Origin: Thalassia testudinum
Taxonomy: Eukaryota > Streptophyta > Magnoliopsida > Alismatales > Hydrocharitaceae
Reading direction: 5' to 3'
Assembly: GCA_037157565.1 (NCBI GenBank)
Contig: JAZHRO010000062.1
Location: 6,510,001-6,574,000, forward strand
DNA length: 64,000 nt
Of the stretch, positions 57,422 to 64,000 are shown in pieces. Numbering within the stretch: position 1 is the first letter of the stretch; the number at the start of each line of letters is the position of its first letter. A program made the position numbers and the translations under genes. Under the pieces are notes generated by a model. It had not been told where the DNA came from. It saw only the letters and a program-made list of their open reading frames with translations, and did no database searches.

Positions 57422-57459
57422 TACCCCCATGCCTAGCTTTTGCTAGTCCCTTAGCAAAA
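57422..57459 (-). promoter_or_regulatory. 3' PPT of J with hairpin
   Basis: TACCCCCATGCCTAGC then TTTTGCTAGTCCCTTAGCAAAA hairpin (arms TTTTGCTA and TAGCAAAA). Confidence 0.75.
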
Positions 57460-58650
57460 TTTCAAAGTTTTAACTTCCATTCTAGACCCAAAGTGTCCTT
57501 AGTTATGATAAGTGCTTCTTTTGTGATTAGGTAGGAATGCCGACAATAGGCCTAGAGGTACTCAAGTACCAACCAAAATCTGGACCTGTTCTGCTTTAGC
57601 CTCAGTCCTTCGCAAAGGTTTCTACGGCCCACAAAAACTATCCTAGGGTTTGTTGGACTCTGCGGTTAAAGCACCCGTGCTTGAGACATTTTTAGCCTAC
57701 GCTCAGTTTGCAGTGCGTTTTTTTTTGTAAGAGAGAGATAGAGGATTTATTTGTTTGGAGAGCTTTTCTCTCTCTTTTCTTTTTATTTCTAGCTTCGGAT
57801 TAGCTTCTCAACACGGTCTGTATCGGATTCCTCGTCCCCATCATCAATCCTCAAGGGTCCCTGGCTTTCGAGATTTCGAGATAATCCCGCCCATGGCAAC
57901 CCCCGGAACCCTGGCTTTCGAGATTTCTAGATAATCCCGCCCATGGCGTTCCGTGGCCGAATTCAGACCCTGGCGATCGACATTTCGTGATAATGCCACC
58001 CATGGTATCTGAACCAGCAGAGTGCTTACATGCCCCCAGTAGGATATTTAAATATCCTAAGAGACAAGCACCGAGGAGACGATATGTTGTTACGCATCTT
58101 CGAGGGGAATTTCCCGCCTCTCCGCGCTGGGAACTTGTCCAAATCAACTTGTGTTGATTGGCCGCTCCTAATCTAGGTGACTTTTTCAGAATCTTAAACG
58201 CTCTTGCGTGTTTTGAATATTTATGCGCACTGAACCAGACTGTGTGTGAATTTGGGTGCTTAGGTTACCGAATCCCGCAAACCGGAGGTCAGTTAACGAG
58301 GCCGAATACTTCCTAAGCCTTAGACCTAATACTTAAGCTTCGCATTTTCCTCAACCTCTTGAGGATTGTCCAGATTTTAACGGATACGTGAATTTTTAAG
58401 CTAAAAATCTAGCCCAAGAGGCCTAAGACCAGCGTTCCCGCTAATCTCTTGTTATATCTCTGTAGCATTTTTCTTTTCTTTTTCTTGACTCGGTCTAGAA
58501 CTTCAGTTAACCCCTTAATCTTTTACTAATGACTTTTTCTTTTTCTTTTCCTTTTGTGCTCCTTTCTTTATTTTTGCTCTTTTTGTCATTTTTCTTTCTT
58601 TTCCTCCTCTCATTTGTATGACCCTGAATTGTTCCTCCCCTCTATCAAGT

Positions 58651-58684
<34 letters not shown>

Positions 58685-58732
58685 AATGAAACCCTTTCTT
58701 GATATGAATTTTCTGACATTTTGCACTTTCAT
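57460..58732 (-). other. 3' untranslated region of J
   Basis: Non-coding. Three ~50-59-bp repeats start at 57859, 57909 and 57968 (CCCTGGC...GATAAT.CC.CCCATGG). A T-run of about 32 bases lies at 58650-58681. Confidence 0.7.
57859..58006. repeat. Three tandem ~55-bp repeats in J 3' UTR
   Basis: Units contain CTTTCGAGATTTC.AGATAA and CCCGCCCATGGC; the third is diverged. They sit between the two PPTs, where A, B, E and H have their 58-bp repeat pair. Confidence 0.8.
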
Positions 58733-58768
58733 ACCCCCCCATGCCTAAGATTTGCAATGTCCCCATTG
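58733..58768 (-). promoter_or_regulatory. Second polypurine tract of J with hairpin
   Basis: ACCCCCCCATGCCTAAG then CAATG-TCCC-CATTG (58755-58768). Confidence 0.62.
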
Positions 58769-59033
58769 TAAATTAGGTGGGTTCGAATTCAGCTTAGTTC
58801 ATGTGTTAGGACAGGTGTGTGGTGAGTGAATGGGTCGAAGCGACTTGTTGCGAACGATTTCTAATCTCGGGTAGGTATACCTGAGGTGAAGTCGGCTGTT
58901 CTAATGGATGAACCCTAAAGTGCAATATGAGTTCCGCATAGCGATGTCAGAAACGGTTTCAGGTTTTTCAAAGAATGACGGGTTGCCTCCCGTTAAGCGC
59001 TGAGTTTTACGCCATCGGCTGGGCGTAATGAGC

Positions 59034-62000
59034 TCAAGAGGAAAGGAGGGTAAAGGATGACTCAGTCAAATCTATATCGGTCATGTCAATGAACGGCTTG
59101 AGTCTCTGCCCATTCACGACAAATGGTTCAGAATCGTGGCTGAGTGGGCTGATTTCAATAGCTCCATTTCCGAAGATTTGGCGGACTAGGTAGGGTCCGA
59201 CCCACTTGGATCTTAGCTTTCCTGGGAATAGTTTGAGTCGAGCATCAAAGAGTAAAACTTTTTGACCAGGATGAAAGACCTTTCTAGAAATGTGTTTGTC
59301 GCGAAAAGCTTTAACCCGTTCTTTGTAAATTTGCGAGTTCTCATATGCGTCGTGGCGTAATTCATCGATCTCGCTCATTTGAAATCTTCTGTGGGTTCCA
59401 GCCTTAGAAAGGTCGAGATTACAGGTCCGTACTGCCCAATAGGCTTTATGCTCCAATTCGACGGGGAGGTGACATGCCTTCCCGTACACTAGTCTGAAGG
59501 GAGACATTCCTAATTGGGTCTTGTGGGCGGTCCTATAGGCCCACAATGCTTCCGGAAGCCGAGAAGACCAATCTTTTCTATCAGGTCGAACAGTAACCTG
59601 AAGGATCTTCTTGATCTCTCGGTTAGATAGCTCAGCTAGACCATTAGTTTGGGGGTGGTAAGGAGTAGAGATTCGGTGTGACACCCCGTATTTGATCATC
59701 AGTGACCTGAACTGAGCGTTTGTAAAATGGGTCCCTCCGTCGGAAATTATAGCACGCGGAATCCCGAACCTTGAGAAAATGTTTTGATGAAGGAATTTTA
59801 TAACGACTTTATGATTGTTGGTTCGAGTCGGAATGGCTTCTATCCACTTGGAAACATAATCAACTGCGAGTAAAATGTATTCGAAGCCATCCGAGGTAGG
59901 AAAGGGTCCCATGAAATCAATCCCCCAAATATCAAAAATTTCGCATACCAAGATCGGCTGTAGAGGCATCATGTCTCTATGGCTCATGTTGCCTAGAGTC
60001 TGGCAACGGGAACATGCCTTACAGTGATTGTATGCATCTTTGAAAATTGTGGGCCAGTAGAAACCACACTGGAGGACTTTCGATGCGGTTTTATGTCCCG
60101 AAAAATGTCCACCGCATGCCTGGTCATGGCAAAATGAGAGTATGTCTTTGATTTCCACTTCCGTGACGCATCGTCGGATTATCTGATCAGCACCAATGCG
60201 GAAGAGATACGGGTCTTCCCATAGGTAATACTTGGCATCAGAACTCAATTTGTCCTTTTTGGCCTTCGACCAATCGGGCGGAATCTGATGTGATGCCAGG
60301 TAATTAACAATATCGGCGAACCATGGAAGACTTGTACTGATAGTCAGGAGGTGCTCATCAGGAAAATGTTCTGTAATAGGTCCGGACGGATCAATAATTT
60401 CAGGAGGAAGGCGGGATAAATGATCAGCTACCACATTGTGCTTTCCCGCCTTGTCGCGAATCTCGATGTCAAATTCTTGCAACAGCAAGATCCAGCGGAT
60501 TAATCGAGGTTTCGCATCCTTCTTGGCTAGGAGATGCCTCACAGCTGTGTGATCCGAGTATATGATAACACGGGAACCCAGAAGGTATGATCTGAATTTT
60601 TCCAGGGCAAATACTACGGCCAGCAGCTCTTTCTCAGTAACCGTATAGTTACGTTGAGCCTCATCCAGTGTTTTGCTGGCGTAGTAAATGACCACAGGTT
60701 TCCCGTCAATTTTCTGCCCCAAAACCGCTCCTACAGCGAAGTCAGATGCATCGCACATGATCTCAAAGGGTTGAGACCAATCAGGGGACTGTAGGATTGG
60801 GGCTTGGGTGACTCGGTCACGTAAGATCTCAAATGCTTGAGTGCATTCCTTGGAAATTCCGAAAGGCACATCCTTGGAAAGCAGATTGGTCAGGGGGCGC
60901 GCGATTTTGGAGAAATCAGGGATGAATCGACGGTAGAAACCGACGTGCCCCAAAAAAGATCGGATGTCCTTAATCGAGCTAGGCATAGGGAGCTTGGAAA
61001 TCAGGTTAACCTTAGCTCGATCCACTTGGATGCCTTTCTCTGAGATTAAATGTCCCAGGACAATTCCCTCAGGCACCATGAAATGGCTCTTTTCCCAGGA
61101 AAGAACCAAATTCACCTCGATGCACCGCCTGAGTATATGGACCAAGTGTTGGAGGCAATCGTCAAATGATTGTCCAAAAACTGAAAAGTCATCCATGAAG
61201 ACTTCCAGATAGTCACCTACCATATCTGAGAATATGGCAAGCATGCACCGCTGAAAAGTTGCAGGTGCATTGCAGAGACCGAATGGCATCCTTCGAAACG
61301 CGTACGTCCCGAAGGGGCAGGTGAATGTGGTCTTTTCTTGGTCCTCTGGATGGATTGCCACCTGATTGTAACCGGAGTACCCGTCAAGAAAGCAGAAGAA
61401 TCTATTTCCCGCTAGTTTCTCGAGGATCTGATCAATAAACGGTAGTGGGAAATGATCCTTCTTCGTGGAGGAATTTAGTCTTCTGTAATCAATGCAGACT
61501 CTCCACGAATTAGCTATTCGGGTAGGAATGACTTCCCCGGTTTCTGTCGTGATGATGGTAAGTCCTGCCTTCTTAGGTACCACTTGTGTTGGACTCACCC
61601 AACGACTGTCGGAGATCGGGTAGATGATCCTTGCATCTAACCACTTAATGATCTCCTTTTTCACGACCTCCTGTAGGTTAGGGTTTAGTCGCCTTTGCAT
61701 TTCTCTTGAAGGTCGTGAGCCTTCTTCTGTATAGATTCGATGCGTGCAGTATGAAGGGCTTATACCAGTCAAATCATCTAGAGTCCATCCAATGGCTCTA
61801 CGATGTTGCTGGAGAACAGAAATCAAACGGAGTTCCTGGTCAAGTGTGAGTCGAGAATTGATAATCACAGGAAACGTTTGATTTGAATCCAAAAAGACAT
61901 ATTTTAGATGTTCAGGAAGGGGCTTGAGTTCCATGACAGGATTGTCAGCAGCAGCGGGTGGTTCAGGGTTTGTATCGGGAGCAATGGTAGGAGTCATAGG

Positions 62001-64000
62001 TGTGTCTAGATTGTGTTCGCACTCCTCTGTTAGCGGTTTTTGATTTTCTAGTGGTTGATCAGGAATAATCAGGTTGTCCTCTATGTGCAGTTCATCAACC
62101 ACGGCTTTGACATCACAAATTTCCTCTATAACCCCGCAATTAATCCCTTGTTGGGCTTTGAAAATGTCGATCTTCAGATTTTGATTCCCAAATTTTAATT
62201 CTATCTGGCCCTCTTCGCAGTTTATATTGGCCCTAGCAGTGGCCAGAAAGGGTCTCCCTAATATGATTGGTGTGTCCCTTGGGTTCTTAGGTGCATCCAT
62301 GTCCAGTACTATGAAGTCCACTGGGAAATAAAAATCTCGTACCCTAACAATGACATCCTCGAGTATACCTTTGGGTGACTTGATGGATCGATCAGCTAAC
62401 TGCAATGTCACCTCAGTGGGTTTAAGTTCAGATTCTTCAAGGTGGTCAAGGAGGGATGTAGGTATTAAATTTATGGAGGCACCTAGGTCTAGTAGGGCTC
62501 TATCAAGTTGGGTTTCACCAATTTTACAAGAAATCAAGGGGGTTCCTGGGTCTTTAGCCTTGGGTGGGAGTTTGCTCAGGATGACAGAGCTGGCTTGCTC
62601 TGACAGTACAATCGGATTCCCATCCTTGGTTCGCGGCTTACGTTTAGGTGTACATATGTCTTTCAAGAATCTTGCGTAAGCCGGTATGTGGCGGATTGCA
62701 TCCATCAACGGGATGTTTATCTGGACCTGTTCAAAGAGCTTGACCAGATCCTCCTCAGGAGCCACAGGTTTGGTTGTCCTTTTTCCTTTGGTCAAGGCCT
62801 CAGGAAATGGGATCCTAGCTGGTTCCTCTAGGATAGGTCCAGGTTCTTGATCTGGGACAGTAGTATCTTGGATGACTACCCTAGGGTCTTGGCGATTATC
62901 AGGCTTGGAGTGGTTCAGATAATGTGGTTCTTGTGTTGTTTTACCACTACGTGTTGTTACAGAGTTTAATCCAGCCTGACTTTGGTTTGGGTTAGGTAGG
63001 AGAGGTGGCTGCTGCTGAAATTCTGCATAAGATGTAGAAGCCTCCATCCTGTCTGGTGATGGAGTAGCAGGGGCCTGATAAATCAAATGTGCGTGGCCTG
63101 GATTTGGATTCATAATGCGCCTCTGGGTCGGCACATTATTTGGGTTGGGCAGAGGTTGCGAAGGAAGGGTGCCAGGTTGGCGAGAATTTGCCATCTGGGC
63201 CAGTTGGTTGCGAACCTCTGTGATCTCGTCCTTGTGCTGTTTTTGCATTGCCGCATTCGTTTTTTGAATGTCAGCCAGCGTTTGAAGGATAAGAGTCAGT
63301 TGATCCTGATTTTGCCCAGATTGGTAGGTGGGATTGGGCCGAGGCTGAGGCGGCTGATATGGACGAGGAGCTTGTGGGCGGGGTTGATATGGTGGTTTTT
63401 GAGAGTTTCCCGCCCACTGAAAGTTAGGATGATTTCGCCATCCAGGGTTGTAGGTATTGGAGTATGGGTCGTTCTGGATGGCGTTGAGGTCCTCGCAGTT
63501 CTGAGAAACCTCAGGAAAGTCAGAATACGAGGGTTCAGAGTTCCCCCAACTCGAGTAGACGGGATCGGAGGTCACTCCGGTCTGGGAGGTAGACGGGGGT
63601 GGATAGGGGCCCATCCCCTTGGCAGGTTGGTGATAGATGTTTTGCACTGTTTCCCTTGACAGAGGAGGTCGTGCAAAAGAGTTTTGTGCAGAGGTGGCTT
63701 GCTGCAAATGTCGAGTTAGCTCGTCCACCTTCTTTTCTATGATAGAGACCTTGTCCAACTGACTGGCCATCAATTCCAGGTCAACAGAAGTGGACAGGTC
63801 CTGCGTCTCATGTGTCCCTCTTAGATTCGTCGATGCGCGGGCATTCGTCCTGTCGAATAAGCCCAAGGAGTCATTGTTTATGGAGTTCTCGCACATGTTT
63901 TCGAGAATCTCCCACACCGTGTCCTCGTGTTGGCCCATGATGTTTCCTCCACATGTTGCATTGACGATTAGACGAATATCCTCACGGAGTCCCTGGTAAA
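59034..64000 (-). CDS. gag-pol: gag-pol polyprotein of J (N-terminus outside window)
   Basis: Open without a stop from the window edge (in-frame [19 protein letters not shown] before the Met at 63938) to 59034, over 1650 codons. Counting from that Met: gag C-terminal part with [15 protein letters not shown] and a Gln/Pro-rich stretch (~1-370); aspartic protease with [12 protein letters not shown] (~480); RT from [11 protein letters not shown] (~815) to FMDD (~914); RNase H from MCDASDF; integrase zinc finger ([17 protein letters not shown]...CKACSRC); core D-58-D-35-E ([26 protein letters not shown]); and C-terminal [10 protein letters not shown]. No chromodomain, no zinc knuckle and no env-like frame after the stop. 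All catalytic residues seen are intact, so this copy may be capable of autonomous activity, or may support A, B and H in trans. The full length cannot be judged. Confidence 0.93.
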   Translation of the reverse strand, partial: YQGLREDIRLIVNATCGGNIMGQHEDTVWEILENMCENSINNDSLGLFDRTNARASTNLRGTHETQDLSTSVDLELMASQLDKVSIIEKKVDELTRHLQQATSAQNSFARPPLSRETVQNIYHQPAKGMGPYPPPSTSQTGVTSDPVYSSWGNSEPSYSDFPEVSQNCEDLNAIQNDPYSNTYNPGWRNHPNFQWAGNSQKPPYQPRPQAPRPYQPPQPRPNPTYQSGQNQDQLTLILQTLADIQKTNAAMQKQHKDEITEVRNQLAQMANSRQPGTLPSQPLPNPNNVPTQRRIMNPNPGHAHLIYQAPATPSPDRMEASTSYAEFQQQPPLLPNPNQSQAGLNSVTTRSGKTTQEPHYLNHSKPDNRQDPRVVIQDTTVPDQEPGPILEEPARIPFPEALTKGKRTTKPVAPEEDLVKLFEQVQINIPLMDAIRHIPAYARFLKDICTPKRKPRTKDGNPIVLSEQASSVILSKLPPKAKDPGTPLISCKIGETQLDRALLDLGASINLIPTSLLDHLEESELKPTEVTLQLADRSIKSPKGILEDVIVRVRDFYFPVDFIVLDMDAPKNPRDTPIILGRPFLATARANINCEEGQIELKFGNQNLKIDIFKAQQGINCGVIEEICDVKAVVDELHIEDNLIIPDQPLENQKPLTEECEHNLDTPMTPTIAPDTNPEPPAAADNPVMELKPLPEHLKYVFLDSNQTFPVIINSRLTLDQELRLISVLQQHRRAIGWTLDDLTGISPSYCTHRIYTEEGSRPSREMQRRLNPNLQEVVKKEIIKWLDARIIYPISDSRWVSPTQVVPKKAGLTIITTETGEVIPTRIANSWRVCIDYRRLNSSTKKDHFPLPFIDQILEKLAGNRFFCFLDGYSGYNQVAIHPEDQEKTTFTCPFGTYAFRRMPFGLCNAPATFQRCMLAIFSDMVGDYLEVFMDDFSVFGQSFDDCLQHLVHILRRCIEVNLVLSWEKSHFMVPEGIVLGHLISEKGIQVDRAKVNLISKLPMPSSIKDIRSFLGHVGFYRRFIPDFSKIARPLTNLLSKDVPFGISKECTQAFEILRDRVTQAPILQSPDWSQPFEIMCDASDFAVGAVLGQKIDGKPVVIYYASKTLDEAQRNYTVTEKELLAVVFALEKFRSYLLGSRVIIYSDHTAVRHLLAKKDAKPRLIRWILLLQEFDIEIRDKAGKHNVVADHLSRLPPEIIDPSGPITEHFPDEHLLTISTSLPWFADIVNYLASHQIPPDWSKAKKDKLSSDAKYYLWEDPYLFRIGADQIIRRCVTEVEIKDILSFCHDQACGGHFSGHKTASKVLQCGFYWPTIFKDAYNHCKACSRCQTLGNMSHRDMMPLQPILVCEIFDIWGIDFMGPFPTSDGFEYILLAVDYVSKWIEAIPTRTNNHKVVIKFLHQNIFSRFGIPRAIISDGGTHFTNAQFRSLMIKYGVSHRISTPYHPQTNGLAELSNREIKKILQVTVRPDRKDWSSRLPEALWAYRTAHKTQLGMSPFRLVYGKACHLPVELEHKAYWAVRTCNLDLSKAGTHRRFQMSEIDELRHDAYENSQIYKERVKAFRDKHISRKVFHPGQKVLLFDARLKLFPGKLRSKWVGPYLVRQIFGNGAIEISPLSHDSEPFVVNGQRLKPFIDMTDIDLTESSFTLLSS

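Larger units (their letters stand above)
54772..64000 (-). mobile_element. Element J: Athila-like element with an open gag-pol frame, 5' end outside window
   Basis: 3' LTR 54772-57421, PPT 57422, second PPT 58733-58768, and one continuous gag-pol frame from 59034 to the window end. The 5' LTR, PBS and gag N-terminus lie beyond 64000. Confidence 0.9.

Noticed and set aside
58769..59033. Env-like third ORF after integrase, as reported for some Athila elements
   Set aside because: No frame of useful length between the integrase stop and either PPT in J or E.

Overview
The window is gene-free plant repeat DNA. Apart from one probable solo LTR of a different Ty3/gypsy lineage, everything recognisable belongs to LTR retrotransposons of the non-chromodomain Ty3/gypsy class. 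The Athila-like assignment rests on three things: a primer-binding site complementary to the 3' end of tRNA-Asp (TGGCGCCGTTGCCGGGGA and variants), a gag-protease-RT-RNase H-integrase order with plant-specific motifs (FMDD RT box, D-58-D-35-E integrase), and long 1.5-2.6 kb LTRs with TG...CA ends. No host gene, tRNA, rRNA, CRISPR array or bacterial feature was seen. The source is a flowering-plant nuclear genome, probably a large repeat-rich one; I cannot name the species.

Layout, using my own letters. Element A (+, 1-6838, 5' LTR cut by the window edge) is non-autonomous and carries a single unrecognised ORF. It cuts the gag of element F (-). F gag resumes at 6839-7432 and is then cut by element B (-, 7433-15206), a second non-autonomous element carrying the same unrecognised ORF. 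B is a head-to-tail tandem: its 5' LTR also serves as the 3' LTR of a second copy (15207-15938, resuming 36183-36262). That second copy is interrupted by element C (-, 15939-36177, TSD CCTGG). C's 5' LTR is interrupted by D (21058-35470, TSD GCGGG), a probable solo LTR of a chromovirus. D is interrupted by E (-, 22720-34408, TSD GTATA), a full gag-pol element with three coding lesions. To the right come the N-terminal part of F gag, the F leader, PBS and 5' LTR (36263-39609). These sit in the leader of element G (-), whose LTR (40611-43176 and 52460-52469) is interrupted by element H (+, 43177-52454, gag and protease but no RT or integrase). G itself interrupts a gag fragment of an older element L (-, 52470-53016). 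An inverted LTR K (+, 53017-54771) follows, then element J (-, from 54772 past the window end), which has one uninterrupted gag-pol reading frame. Insertions therefore nest as L > G > F > B > C > D > E, seven levels deep, with A, H, K and J as side insertions.

The LTRs, 5' leaders and 3' untranslated regions of the ORF-bearing non-autonomous elements (A, B), the gag-only element (H) and the autonomous type (E) are alike. This suggests that A, B and H use the enzymes of E- or J-like relatives. Shared architecture that the coding annotation does not explain includes: (i) two polypurine tracts per element, each preceded by a short hairpin; (ii) a palindrome or inverted repeat 0-140 bp upstream of the TATA box in nearly every LTR family; (iii) a pair of ~58-bp direct repeats flanking an A-rich tract in the 3' UTR of A, B, E and H; and (iv) the ~460-500-codon unknown ORF shared by A and B.

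Limits: boundaries were read by eye from TG...CA ends, PBS, PPT and TSDs. Where a TSD partner lies outside the window the boundary is an inference. No similarity search was possible, so family names rest on recognisable motifs.
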